Shown here piece after piece: positions 30,012-39,234 of a stretch of 64,000 bases of DNA. Below the pieces are notes generated by a model. The model saw nothing but the letters and a program-made list of their open reading frames with translations. It had not been told where the DNA came from and searched no databases. Each line of letters opens with the position of its first letter. Positions within the stretch are counted from its first letter, which is position 1. The stretch is from Croceicoccus mobilis. Its GTDB lineage: Bacteria > Pseudomonadota > Alphaproteobacteria > Sphingomonadales > Sphingomonadaceae. The stretch spans positions 62,001-126,000 of the forward strand of contig NZ_LYWZ01000011.1 of NCBI RefSeq assembly GCF_001661965.1, written 5' to 3'. The translations under genes and the position numbers were made by a program.

Positions 30012-31456
30012 GCGCTCCGGTCCTTTTGGTCGAGGACGATATCTCGATCGCCGTGGTCATTACCACCGCGCTTGAGGACGAGGGCCTGCAAGTCGTGCGC
30101 TGCGACACTATTGCCGAGCGCGACCGGCTGCTGAATTGCGAGCATTATTCGGCGCTGATCACCGATGTCGTGCTGAAGGATGGCGACGGCATCGAAACCC
30201 TGCCTGCGGTAAAGGATCGGCAGCCGGATATTCCGGTGATCGTGGTGTCGGCGCAGAACACGCTGGATACGGCCGTCCGCGCCAGCGACACCGGGGCGTT
30301 CGAATATTTCCCGAAACCCTTCGACCTTGACGAGCTGATCCGCGCCGTGACCGCCGCCATCGCGGCGAGCGAACCGGAAATCCACCCGGCAGAGGGCGAG
30401 GAGCACACGGAACTTCCTCTCGTCGGGCGATCAAACCCGATGCAGGCGGTCTATCGCATGATCACGCGCGTGCTGCGCAACGATTTGACCGTGCTGATTC
30501 TGGGCGAATCCGGCACCGGTAAGGAGCTGGTGGCAGAAGCGATCCACAAGCTGGGCCAGCGTTCACAGGGCCCCTTCGTCGCGGTCAACACGGCGGCCAT
30601 TCCGGCGGATTTGATCGAATCCGAATTGTTCGGCCATGAAAAGGGCGCGTTCACCGGCGCGTTCGCCCGCCATATCGGCAAGTTCGAGCAGGCGAGGGGA
30701 GGCACGCTCTTCCTCGACGAGATCGGCGACATGCCCATGCAGGCGCAGACACGTCTGCTGCGCGCTCTGCAATCGGGCAGCATCCTGCGGGTCGGCGGGC
30801 GCGAGGAAGTGCCGATCGATGCGCGCATCATCGCTGCGACCAACAAGGACCTGGCTCCGCTGATCGAGGAGGGCCGTTTCCGAGAGGATCTCTATTATCG
30901 CCTGAACGTCGTCCCGATCATGCTGCCACCGCTGCGTGAGCGGGGCGAGGATATCGACGCGTTGGCCCGCCATTTTCTGGCAAAGGCATCGCGCGAAGGC
31001 CTGCCGCGCCGCGCATTGACCGACGATGCCGCGGCCCTGCTGCGTGCCCAGCCATGGCGTGGTAATGTTCGCGAACTCAGGAACTTCATCTATCGTCTTG
31101 CCCTGTTGGCGCGCGAAGACCTGATCGACCGCGCGTCAGTGCAATCCATGCTGGCAGAGGAGATCCCCACTCCGGCTCCGAGCTTGGGCAGTCCGACCCC
31201 TCCCTTCTCGGGCGCGAGCGACCTCGAAACCGCACTGGCCCGATGGCTGGCTGCCAATGCGCCCGAGCCGGGCCAGATCTATGCCAAGGCCATAGCCGCG
31301 TTTGAACGCCCGCTCCTGACCCATATGCTCGACACGACCGGCGGCAATCAGCTGCGGGCGGCGCGCATGCTGGGGATCAACCGGAACACATTGCGCAAAC
31401 GCCTCGACGAACTGGATATCGACCCGGAGCGTTTTGCCGCACGAACGCGCAGCTGA
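30008..31456 (+). CDS. ntrC: Nitrogen regulation response regulator NtrC
   Basis: A 482 aa sigma-54 activator. Receiver domain with phospho-acceptor D53 (ALITDVVLKDGDG). The AAA+ domain has Walker A GESGTGKE, the sigma-54 contacting loop GAFTGA and Walker B LFLDEIGDMP. The C-terminal Fis-type helix-turn-helix ends RAARMLGINRNTLRKRLDEL. Activates nitrogen assimilation genes. Coupled to ntrB by ATGA and followed by ntrYX after 102 nt. Confidence 0.97.
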   Translation: MSAPVLLVEDDISIAVVITTALEDEGLQVVRCDTIAERDRLLNCEHYSALITDVVLKDGDGIETLPAVKDRQPDIPVIVVSAQNTLDTAVRASDTGAFEYFPKPFDLDELIRAVTAAIAASEPEIHPAEGEEHTELPLVGRSNPMQAVYRMITRVLRNDLTVLILGESGTGKELVAEAIHKLGQRSQGPFVAVNTAAIPADLIESELFGHEKGAFTGAFARHIGKFEQARGGTLFLDEIGDMPMQAQTRLLRALQSGSILRVGGREEVPIDARIIAATNKDLAPLIEEGRFREDLYYRLNVVPIMLPPLRERGEDIDALARHFLAKASREGLPRRALTDDAAALLRAQPWRGNVRELRNFIYRLALLAREDLIDRASVQSMLAEEIPTPAPSLGSPTPPFSGASDLETALARWLAANAPEPGQIYAKAIAAFERPLLTHMLDTTGGNQLRAARMLGINRNTLRKRLDELDIDPERFAARTRS

Positions 31457-31520
31457 TCGACCGGGCCAACCGCCCGTCCGTGAAAGCGCAGCACTTATCC
31501 CACTGTTACAAAGCGGGGGC

Positions 31521-31549
31521 TTGAGTTTGCGCAACAGCAGTGTTGTATA
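31521..31549 (+). promoter_or_regulatory. Putative sigma-70-like promoter for ntrYX
   Basis: TTGAGT at 31521-31526 and TGTATA at 31544-31549 with 17 nt spacing. The -10 end is only about 9 nt before the ntrY ATG, so a transcript would be nearly leaderless. Weak match and not tested. Confidence 0.25.
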
Positions 31550-31558
31550 TCCGCAACG

Positions 31559-33820
31559 ATGACTGGCGACCCGCAGCAGACCGACGAGCAGCAGAAGCAC
31601 GCGCTCCCACAGGGAGGGCGTGACTGGCAGCGTTTGCTGCGACGGTTCAACATCATGTGGCACCGCGCCAATGGCTTCACCCTGCTGGAAATCGCGGCAG
31701 GGCTGGCGCTGGTGCTGGTGGTCATTTTCGGCTGGCTCTCGCTGGAGGATTCGAATGGCAGCGCATTGCTGCCTGTCGGCACTACCACGGCGCTGCTCGT
31801 CCTGACGCTGGTGCCGGCCATGGGCCTGATCGTGCTGATCGGTCGGCGGCTGGCATTGCGCCATTCGCGCAAGCTGACGGGAAGCACGGGCCGCATGCAT
31901 GTGCGCCTCGTCTTCTTCTTCTCTTTGCTGGCGGCGGTGCCAACACTGCTGGTCGTGGTCTTCGCGTCCTTCATGTTCCAGTCGGGCGTGGAGTTCTGGT
32001 TTTCCGAACGATCACGCGGCCTGCTGGAGGATGCCAACGATCTTGCCCGCGGCTATTATGAAGAGAATTTCCGCGACATCGGCGACAATGCGATCGCGAT
32101 GGCGGACGATATCCGCTTCTATCTCGACCGCGCGCCCATCACTTCGCCCGAATTTGCCGAGGCCTATACGCGGCAGGTCATCCTGCGCGAATTCGACAGT
32201 TCCGCCATCGTTGAGCGCGGTTCCGATGGCAATCTGCGCACCGCGGCCATCGTCGATCCGGAAAGCGATTTCACGCCCGCCACGATCGAACCCGATGTCT
32301 TCAAGCGGCTTGCCGCCGGCGAACGTTATGTCGTCAACGCCGTGGCGGAACGGACCGAGGCGGTTGCCCCGCTGGATCTCGAACGCGGCATCTATCTCTA
32401 TACCTCACGCGAAAGCGATCCGCTGGCACTGAACCAGTGGCGCCGCGCGCAAAGCGTGCTTGCCAATTACAATGCGCTGACCGGCAATGTCCGCACCCTG
32501 CAACTGCGCTTCAACATCGCGCTGCTGGTGGTGTCGCTGGCGCTGGTCGGGCTGGCAGTCTGGTTCGCGCTGCGCTTTGCCGACCGGCAGGTCGGACCGC
32601 TTGCCGAACTGGTCGACGCGGCGAAAGACGTGGGCGCGGGCAATTTCGCAAGCCGCGTGCAAGGGCGCACCGGATCGGACGAGATCGGCCTGCTCAACCG
32701 CGCCTTCAACCGCATGACCGCGCAGATCGAGCGGCAGACGGCGGCACTGTTGACGGCCAACGAACAGCTTCACGAACGCCGCGCATTTATCGAGGCGGTG
32801 CTGGATTCCGCGACCGCGGGCATCATCTCGATCGACGATCGCGGCACGGTGCAGCTGATCAACGGATCGGCGCAGATGCTGCTGGTCGGGGAAGAGGGCG
32901 AGGAGCCGATCGGCAAGACGCTGACCGATATCGCGCCCGCGCTGGCAGAGCGCGTCGCCGATGGCGCCCCCAGCGGCATTGCCCAGATCCCGCGCGGCGG
33001 CGACATGCGCACGCTGGCGGTGAAGGTCGCGCGCACGACCCACGGTCACGTGCTGACGTTTGAGGATATCACGCGCCAGTTGCTCGACCAGCGCCGTGCC
33101 GCATGGTCCGACGTCGCGCGCCGCATCGCGCATGAAATCAAGAACCCGCTGACCCCGATCCAGCTTGCGACCGAGAGGCTGAACCGCCGCTATCGCCGCC
33201 AGATCGAAACCGATGGCGAATTGTTCGACGAACTGACCGCGACAATCATCCGGCAGGTCGGCGACCTGAGGAAGATGGTAGACGAGTTTTCCTCCTTCGC
33301 CCGAATGCCCAAGCCCAGTTTCCGGCGGGAAAACATCCTCGACCTCGTGCGGCAGTCGATGTTCCTGCAGGAAGTGGGGCACCCCGAAATCGCCTATCGG
33401 TTCGAGGCGGAAGAGGGCGACACCGCGGTCGATTGCGACCGCCACCAGGTCGGTCAGGCGATGACCAATGTCCTGAAAAACGCCGCCGAGGCGATCGAGG
33501 CGAAGAAGCTGGCCGAAGGTGAGGATTATCGCGGGCACATCGCGGTGCGGCTCCGGCCCGACAAGGAAGGCGTGACCATCACCGTTACCGATAATGGAGC
33601 GGGCCTTCCAAAACAGGGCGACCGGATCGTCGAGCCATATATGACCACGCGCGAAAAGGGCACGGGCCTTGGCCTTGCCATCGTGCAAAAGATCCTGGGT
33701 GAGCATGGCGGCCATATCGGGTTCGAAGCGGCGGAAACCGGAGGCACCACCGTGCGCCTGCGTTTCGCGCGCGACCCGCTGGCCGAAGAAGCCAGCCAGG
33801 GCAAGCAGGCCGCCGAATGA
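31559..33820 (+). CDS. ntrY: NtrY-type membrane sensor histidine kinase
   Basis: A 753 aa sensor. Three N-terminal transmembrane helices lie at about 38-62, 75-100 and 117-140, then a periplasmic sensing region, then a fourth helix at about 320-345. It has a HAMP domain, a PAS domain starting near ERRAFIEAVLDSATAGI, the H-box [20 protein letters not shown] (H525), and a HATPase domain with DNGAGLP and GTGLGLAIVQK. It partners NtrX; in alphaproteobacteria the pair is linked to nitrogen metabolism, redox and envelope control. Confidence 0.95.
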   Translation: MTGDPQQTDEQQKHALPQGGRDWQRLLRRFNIMWHRANGFTLLEIAAGLALVLVVIFGWLSLEDSNGSALLPVGTTTALLVLTLVPAMGLIVLIGRRLALRHSRKLTGSTGRMHVRLVFFFSLLAAVPTLLVVVFASFMFQSGVEFWFSERSRGLLEDANDLARGYYEENFRDIGDNAIAMADDIRFYLDRAPITSPEFAEAYTRQVILREFDSSAIVERGSDGNLRTAAIVDPESDFTPATIEPDVFKRLAAGERYVVNAVAERTEAVAPLDLERGIYLYTSRESDPLALNQWRRAQSVLANYNALTGNVRTLQLRFNIALLVVSLALVGLAVWFALRFADRQVGPLAELVDAAKDVGAGNFASRVQGRTGSDEIGLLNRAFNRMTAQIERQTAALLTANEQLHERRAFIEAVLDSATAGIISIDDRGTVQLINGSAQMLLVGEEGEEPIGKTLTDIAPALAERVADGAPSGIAQIPRGGDMRTLAVKVARTTHGHVLTFEDITRQLLDQRRAAWSDVARRIAHEIKNPLTPIQLATERLNRRYRRQIETDGELFDELTATIIRQVGDLRKMVDEFSSFARMPKPSFRRENILDLVRQSMFLQEVGHPEIAYRFEAEEGDTAVDCDRHQVGQAMTNVLKNAAEAIEAKKLAEGEDYRGHIAVRLRPDKEGVTITVTDNGAGLPKQGDRIVEPYMTTREKGTGLGLAIVQKILGEHGGHIGFEAAETGGTTVRLRFARDPLAEEASQGKQAAE

Positions 33821-33860
33821 GCGCGCTTATGACAATAATGAAAAAGCAGGAAGACATCTG

Positions 33861-35243
33861 ATGGCACTCGATATCCTTATCGTCGATGATGAACGCGACA
33901 TCCGCGAACTGGTCGCCGGCGTGCTTTCGGATGAGGGGTACGAATGCCGTACCGCCGGCGACTCCAGCGCCGCGCTTGCCGCCATTGACGAGCGGCGGCC
34001 GAGCCTTGTGCTGCTTGATGTCTGGCTGCACGGATCGCCCATGGACGGGCTGGAAGTGCTGGATGCGATCAAGCAGCGTGAACCTGACCTGCCGGTCATC
34101 GTGTTTTCCGGGCACGGCAATATCGACACGGCCGTTTCCGCAGTCAGCCGCGGCGCGGTCGATTTCATCGAAAAGCCGTTCGAGGCGGAGCGACTGCTCA
34201 TCATGGTCGAACGCGCGACCGAGACCGAGCGCCTTCGCCGCGAAAACGCGCAGCTGCGTCACGACGGCGGCGCGGGGTTCGAGGAATTCAACGGCAATTC
34301 GGGCGCAATCAACGCCGTGCGCGCCACATTGAAGCGCGTTGCCAATACCGGCAGCCGCGTGCTGATCACCGGCCCGGCGGGCGCGGGCAAGGAAATGGCG
34401 GCGCGCCTGCTGCACCACTGGAGCCCGCGTTCCGAAAAGCCCTTTGTGACGGTCAACTCCGCCCGCATCACCCCGGAACGTTTCGAGCAGGAGCTTTTCG
34501 GCGAAGAGTCCGATGGTAAGCTGGTGCGCGCCGGGCTGCTTGAGATGGCCGATGGCGGCACGCTCTATCTCGACGAGGTGGCGGACATGCCCGAATCGAC
34601 GCAGGCCCGCATCCTGCGCGTGCTGACCGATCAGGCCTTTGTCCGGGTTGGCGGCAACCGGCAGATCCGCGTCGATGTGCGCGTTGCCTCGTCAAGTTCG
34701 CAGGATCTGTCGGAAGCGATTGCGGACCGGCGGTTTCGCGAAGATCTCTATTATCGCCTCAACGTCGTACCCGTCAGCGTACCGGGTCTTGCCGAAAGGC
34801 GAGGGGACATTCCCGTGCTCGCCGACCATTTTTTCGCCCGCTACGCCCGCAGCCAGGGCTATAACCCCCCTGAGATCAGCGACGAGGCCGTGGCCGTACT
34901 GCAAAGCTATGAGTGGCCCGGCAATGTCCGTCAGCTTAGGAATGTGGTCGAACGCACGCTGATTCTCGCTCCGCGCGAAAGGTTGGGCCAGATCGACGCC
35001 GACATGCTGCCGCCCGAGATCACTCAGGAGGAAAGCGGCGAATCGAGTGGCATTTCGGCCATGATGGGCATCCCCCTGCGTGAAGCACGCGAACAGTTCG
35101 AACGCGAATATCTACGCGTGCAGATCCGGCGCTTTTCGGGGAACATCTCGCGCACTGCATCCTTTATCGGGATGGAACGTTCGGCTCTGCACCGTAAGCT
35201 CAAGACGCTGGGCCTGACCGACCGAAAGGATGAACCCGCCTAA
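33861..35243 (+). CDS. ntrX: NtrX-type response regulator
   Basis: A 460 aa regulator with the sigma-54 activator layout. The receiver phospho-acceptor is D53 (LLDVWLHGSPMDG). The AAA+ domain has Walker A GPAGAGKE and Walker B LYLDEVADMP. The GAFTGA loop is missing: the equivalent stretch reads ESDGKLVRAGLLEMADG. NtrX proteins generally lack GAFTGA, so sigma-54 activation is doubtful. The C-terminal Fis-type HTH is ISRTASFIGMERSALHRKLK. The ATG at 33861 is preceded by CAGGAAG. Confidence 0.96.
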   Translation: MALDILIVDDERDIRELVAGVLSDEGYECRTAGDSSAALAAIDERRPSLVLLDVWLHGSPMDGLEVLDAIKQREPDLPVIVFSGHGNIDTAVSAVSRGAVDFIEKPFEAERLLIMVERATETERLRRENAQLRHDGGAGFEEFNGNSGAINAVRATLKRVANTGSRVLITGPAGAGKEMAARLLHHWSPRSEKPFVTVNSARITPERFEQELFGEESDGKLVRAGLLEMADGGTLYLDEVADMPESTQARILRVLTDQAFVRVGGNRQIRVDVRVASSSSQDLSEAIADRRFREDLYYRLNVVPVSVPGLAERRGDIPVLADHFFARYARSQGYNPPEISDEAVAVLQSYEWPGNVRQLRNVVERTLILAPRERLGQIDADMLPPEITQEESGESSGISAMMGIPLREAREQFEREYLRVQIRRFSGNISRTASFIGMERSALHRKLKTLGLTDRKDEPA

Positions 35244-35419
35244 GGGTTTGCGGCATATTCGATTGCGATCATCGCTTTTTTCGGGATTGCTTTGCTGCAT
35301 AGCAGCATTTAGAATTCACATTGCGTACGGGGCGAATGTACCCGCGCCCATCGGTCGGCCCCCGCCGGCCAGAACGCGGACGGGCAAAAATGCCTGCCGC
35401 CAACAAAAAACAGGAGTCC

Positions 35420-36088
35420 ATGAGAATGGCCGGCAAGACGCTTAGCATCCGCACCAAGTCGGAAACCCCCGAGACCGAGGCAGCAGATGCATCCCCCGAA
35501 GCAATCGAACCCGCTGAAACCGCGCCAGCAGATGCACCTGCGGCAAAGCCCGAAAAGCTGAAAGCTCGCCCCGTCGCCAAGAAGGCACCGGCCAAGGCAG
35601 CTGCCAAACCGGCTGGCAAGGGACAGAATCTTCAGGACATCTTCCTTAATCACCTGCGTAAGCAGAAGACGCCTGTGACCATGTTCCTGGTGAAAGGCGT
35701 AAAGCTGCAGGGCATCGTGACCTGGTTCGACAATTTCTCGATCCTGCTGCGCCGCGATGGGCAGTCGCAGCTTGTTTACAAGCATGCGATAAGCACGATC
35801 ATGCCGACGCAGCCCGTCGATGTGGAACTGTTCGAATTCGCCGAGGAAGCGCGCGGCAAGCGCATGCTTCAAGACGTGTTCCTGTCATCGGTCCGCGACG
35901 CTGGCGCTCAGGTGACGATGTTCCTGATCAACGGCGTGATGCTTCAGGGCCGGATCGCGGCCTATGACCTGTTCTGCATGCTGCTCGAACGCGAAGGCTA
36001 TGTGCAACTCGCCTACAAGCATGCTATCTCCACCGTACAGCCGATCACCCATGTCGACCTTTCGGGCGACTGGTCGGAAGACGAATAA
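35420..36088 (+). CDS. hfq: Hfq with two tandem Sm domains and a lysine/alanine-rich N-terminal tail
   Basis: A 222 aa RNA chaperone, over twice the usual Hfq length. Residues 1-68 are a disordered Ala/Pro/Glu/Lys tail, basic near its end ([16 protein letters not shown]). Sm domain 1 (about 69-130) is canonical: Q72/D73, rim R80-K81-K83, VKLQG and YKHAIS. Sm domain 2 (about 148-209) keeps Q151/D152 and YKHAIS but has lost the basic rim patch (RDAGA) and has Met in place of the distal-face Lys (VMLQG). Three chains could form a pseudo-hexamer. The ATG at 35420 has AGGAG 5 nt upstream. Tandem Hfq has, as I recall, been noted in Novosphingobium. Confidence 0.93.
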   Translation: MRMAGKTLSIRTKSETPETEAADASPEAIEPAETAPADAPAAKPEKLKARPVAKKAPAKAAAKPAGKGQNLQDIFLNHLRKQKTPVTMFLVKGVKLQGIVTWFDNFSILLRRDGQSQLVYKHAISTIMPTQPVDVELFEFAEEARGKRMLQDVFLSSVRDAGAQVTMFLINGVMLQGRIAAYDLFCMLLEREGYVQLAYKHAISTVQPITHVDLSGDWSEDE

Positions 36089-36100
36089 CGGAGAGGCCCC

Positions 36101-37447
36101 CTGGCCGACGACATTTTTGGTAATGACGACGTAGCCGGCGAGGTTACGCGCGGTGCGCGTGCCCTCGTCGTGTTGCCCGATATCCGCAAGGACAACCTGC
36201 CCGATCCGGAATCCCGGCTCGAAGAGGGAAGGGGGCTTGCGCTCGCCATCGGGATCGAGGTCGTCGAAAGCTATATCATCCCGATCCGCGACGTACGCCC
36301 CGGCACATTGTTCGGGTCGGGCCAGATCGACCGGATCCGCGCCGATTGTGAAATGGCGGAGGCAGAGCTCGTCATCGTCGATGGCGCGCTTTCCGCGATC
36401 CAGCAGCGCAATCTGGAAGACGCGCTGAAGCGAAAGGTGATCGACCGGACCGGGCTGATCCTCGAGATTTTCGGCGAACGCGCGGCAACGGCGGAAGGGC
36501 GTCTGCAGGTCGAGCTGGCGCACCTGGATTATCAGGCAGGCCGGCTCGTGCGCAGCTGGACCCACCTTGAACGGCAGCGCGGCGGCTTCGGCTTCCTCGG
36601 CGGGCCCGGCGAAACGCAGATCGAGGCTGACCGCCGCATGATCCGCGATCGCATGGCGCGCCTGCGCCGCGAACTGGAACAGGTGCGCCGCACCCGCGCC
36701 CTGCACCGCGCGCGCCGGGGAAGGGCGCCTTGGCCCGTGGTCGCTTTGGTCGGCTACACCAATGCCGGAAAATCCACGCTTTTCAACCGCATGACAGGTG
36801 CAGATGTGATGGCGGAGGATCTGCTTTTTGCCACGCTCGATCCGACCATGCGCGCCATAGGTCTGCCGGGCGTCGAAAAGGCGATCCTGTCAGACACCGT
36901 GGGTTTCATCTCCGACCTTCCGACGCAATTGGTCGCCGCTTTCCGCGCAACGCTGGAGGAAGTGACCGGCGCCGACATCATCGTCCATGTGCGCGACATG
37001 TCGAGCGCGATGGCCGACGGCCAGAAGGTGGAAGTCGAACAGATCCTGGCCGATCTCGATATCAACACGGAAGAGGAGGGTGCCCTTCGGATTCCGGTGA
37101 TCGAGGCGTGGAATAAATGGGACCAGATCGCGGACGAACGCCGCGAAGAATTGGCCGAACAGGCCGAGCGTGCCGATATTCCGGTCGTGCCGATCTCGGC
37201 GCTCACGGGCTTTGGAACCGATGCGCTGGAGCGGGCGATTTCGGCGATACTGACGCGTGATGCGCGTGTGCACGACATCATCGTTCCGACAAGCGACGGC
37301 AAGCGGATCGCATGGCTCCACGCCCATGGCGAGGTTCTGGGCGAGGAAGAGGTGAGCGATACCGAAACCGGTGAAGAGCCGCAGATTCGGATCACGGTCA
37401 GGATCGAGGACCGCGAATTCGGCCGTTTCGTCGCATTGGACGGTTAA
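36101..37447 (+). CDS. hflX: GTPase HflX (probable CTG start)
   Basis: A ribosome-associated GTPase that splits stalled 70S ribosomes. The N-terminal glycine-rich domain includes GTLFGSGQIDRIRA and GFLGGPGETQIEADRR. The G domain has VALVGYTNAGKSTLFNRM, DTVGFISDLP and a NKWD motif in WNKWDQ. The first standard start is GTG 36170 (LPDIRKDN), but this cuts off conserved EVTRGARALVV. In frame upstream, the only initiation-like codon after the hfq stop is CTG at 36101, 5 nt after a GGAGAGG ribosome binding site. That gives 448 aa beginning (M)ADDIFGNDD. Follows hfq by 12 nt, as in most proteobacteria. Confidence 0.9.
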   Translation: MADDIFGNDDVAGEVTRGARALVVLPDIRKDNLPDPESRLEEGRGLALAIGIEVVESYIIPIRDVRPGTLFGSGQIDRIRADCEMAEAELVIVDGALSAIQQRNLEDALKRKVIDRTGLILEIFGERAATAEGRLQVELAHLDYQAGRLVRSWTHLERQRGGFGFLGGPGETQIEADRRMIRDRMARLRRELEQVRRTRALHRARRGRAPWPVVALVGYTNAGKSTLFNRMTGADVMAEDLLFATLDPTMRAIGLPGVEKAILSDTVGFISDLPTQLVAAFRATLEEVTGADIIVHVRDMSSAMADGQKVEVEQILADLDINTEEEGALRIPVIEAWNKWDQIADERREELAEQAERADIPVVPISALTGFGTDALERAISAILTRDARVHDIIVPTSDGKRIAWLHAHGEVLGEEEVSDTETGEEPQIRITVRIEDREFGRFVALDG

Positions 37448-38238
37448 GGATTATGCGCCTTTTCGCTGGCCTTTACGCGGTTCCATAGCGCGTCCTGGCT
37501 TTGAAGATCGAGGGCTGCGAAATCGACCCGATCTTCCGCGGCGAATGTTTCCATTCCGGCAAAGCGCCGCTCGAATTTCCGATTTGCCGCGCGCATCGCA
37601 TCTTCGGCAGAGATGCCCTGTTTCCTGAGCCAGTTCACAGCAGCGAAGAGCATGTCGCCGGCTTCTTCGAACCTGTGCGCTTCGTCGGTGGCTTCGGCGA
37701 ATTCGTCGATCTCTTCGTGCAGCTTGTCAGCAGCGCCGCTTTCATCTGGCCAGTCAAAGCCGACACGGGCTGCGCGCTTTTGTAGTTTTTCGGCACGGAG
37801 CAAGCCCGGCAGGCCTAGCGCCACGCCATCAAGCGCGCCCGTCTGATTTTTCTCGGCACGTTCGTTAGCCTTCAGCCGCTCCCAATTGGTGCGGACGCTT
37901 TCGGCGTCGGCGTTCTCACCATTGGCAAAGATGTGCGGATGGCGACGCTCCATTTTGGCAGAGATAGCTTCGGCCACGTCGTCGAAGGCAAACAGGCCTT
38001 TTTCCTCGGCCATGCGGGCGTGAAAGACGACCTGAAGCAGAAGATCGCCGAGTTCGTCCTTCAACTCGTCCATTGCTCCGCGGGCGATGGCGTCGGCGAC
38101 CTCATGCGCTTCCTCCAACGTGTATGGCGCGATCGACGCAAAGTCCTGCGCCAGATCCCATTCGCAGCCCGACACGGGGTCGCGCAATTGCGCCATAATG
38201 GCGAGAAGCCGTTCGATGGGGGAGCGGTTCTCGATCAT
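37444..38238 (-). CDS. mazG: Nucleoside triphosphate pyrophosphohydrolase MazG
   Basis: A 264 aa protein with two MazG folds. Motifs include CEWDLAQDFASIAPYTLEEAHE and DELKDELGDLLLQVVFHARM with the ExxE/ExxD magnesium site. The second domain has GFDWPDESGAADKLHEEIDE. It hydrolyses NTPs to NMPs and PPi, cleaning the nucleotide pool or tuning alarmones. Its stop and that of hflX share the palindrome TTAA (4 nt convergent overlap). Confidence 0.95.
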   Translation of the reverse strand: MIENRSPIERLLAIMAQLRDPVSGCEWDLAQDFASIAPYTLEEAHEVADAIARGAMDELKDELGDLLLQVVFHARMAEEKGLFAFDDVAEAISAKMERRHPHIFANGENADAESVRTNWERLKANERAEKNQTGALDGVALGLPGLLRAEKLQKRAARVGFDWPDESGAADKLHEEIDEFAEATDEAHRFEEAGDMLFAAVNWLRKQGISAEDAMRAANRKFERRFAGMETFAAEDRVDFAALDLQSQDALWNRVKASEKAHNP

Positions 38239-38296
38239 GCCGGATTGCCTCGAATGAAAGAGTGATAATCAATATTATGTAAAATAAAAGCGGGCA

Positions 38297-38470
38297 TCAG
38301 GAGCCGGTCAACATTCCCATCACAAGCGTTACCGCGAGGAATATGGCGACCCACACCAACGCCATCTTGATCGTCCCTGACTGGCTGACCTTATGGCTGC
38401 GCCAGGTGCCTATCATAAGGATCAGCCAGCCCAACAGGCTTATCAACGAGACGATCGCAAGCGTGTTCAA
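38297..38470 (-). CDS. Small two-helix membrane protein, 57 aa (TTG start)
   Basis: A 57-codon ORF that begins at TTG 38470-38468 and overlaps the stop of the MBL-fold gene as TTGA, so it is likely read by translational coupling. The peptide has two hydrophobic helices, NTLAIVSLISLLGWLILMIG and KMALVWVAIFLAVTLVMGML, joined by the basic loop TWRSHKVSQSGTI. No domain is recognised. It is positioned at the end of the mltB-to-MBL operon, 58 nt before mazG. The hydrophobic/basic pattern and coupling support a real gene. Confidence 0.6.
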   Translation of the reverse strand: MNTLAIVSLISLLGWLILMIGTWRSHKVSQSGTIKMALVWVAIFLAVTLVMGMLTGS

Positions 38471-39234
38471 AAGCCAAGCTCCATGCCGTCATACCCGACC
38501 AGCACGTTGGATGGCACCTCGTCACACAAGGTGCGATAATCCATGCTCTTATCGAGATGCGTCAGAACGGCGCGCTCCGCCCGAACAGTCTTGGCGAATT
38601 CGAGCGCCATGCCCAGATGCGCATGCGTCGGATGTGGATCACGCCGCAGACAATCGACGATCAAGAGGTCGCAGCCTTGCATGAGATTGACCATATCATC
38701 GGTAATCTCACTGAAGTCCGTTGCGTATCCAATTGATTTTTTACCATTATCAAACCGGAATGCCGTGCTGAAAACGGGACCGTGCGGCATCTCGCACCAG
38801 CGCACGCCCAGCCCGCAGACCATGCGAAGCCGGTCAAGGGAATCGATGTCGACGATGGTCGAATAACCGAATTGCCCGGCGAAAACATAATCGAAACGCC
38901 GCCGCAGACGCCTCACCGTCACCTCGTTGGCATAGCCCGGTATCGGACCCGCGCGCCCGAAACGCAGTGGTCGAAGGTCGTCGATACCGTGGCAGTGATC
39001 CGCATGGTCGTGCGTCCAGAACACCGCATCGATCCTGCCGATGTCGTTCGCCAGCAACTGGCTTCTAAGATCGGGAGACGTGTCGACGAGGATGCGCTGC
39101 CCCTCGGCCGTCTCGATCGCGATGGAAACCCGACTGCGTCGATTGCGCGGTTCGTTCGGGTCGCAGGCGCCCCAGTCGTTGCCGATGCGCGGCACGCCAG
39201 TCGAAGTGCCCGAACCCAGTATCGTGACCTTCAC
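38467..39234 (-). CDS. MBL-fold metallo-hydrolase (PhnP-like phosphodiesterase)
   Basis: A 255 aa metallo-beta-lactamase-fold protein. MKVTILGSGTSTGVPRIG starts the fold. The metal ligands lie in FWTHDHADHCHGIDDLRPL, with later histidines in CEMPHGPVFST and AHLGM. The DPNEPRNRRSRVSI segment is typical of PhnP-like cyclic phosphodiesterases. The natural substrate is unknown here because no phn genes are nearby. The GTG start overlaps the tatD stop (GTGA). Confidence 0.9.
   Translation of the reverse strand: MKVTILGSGTSTGVPRIGNDWGACDPNEPRNRRSRVSIAIETAEGQRILVDTSPDLRSQLLANDIGRIDAVFWTHDHADHCHGIDDLRPLRFGRAGPIPGYANEVTVRRLRRRFDYVFAGQFGYSTIVDIDSLDRLRMVCGLGVRWCEMPHGPVFSTAFRFDNGKKSIGYATDFSEITDDMVNLMQGCDLLIVDCLRRDPHPTHAHLGMALEFAKTVRAERAVLTHLDKSMDYRTLCDEVPSNVLVGYDGMELGF

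Noticed and set aside
33861-35243. NtrX as a normal sigma-54 activator
   Set aside because: The GAFTGA loop is absent, consistent with known NtrX proteins, so it was not flagged as a fault or a novelty.
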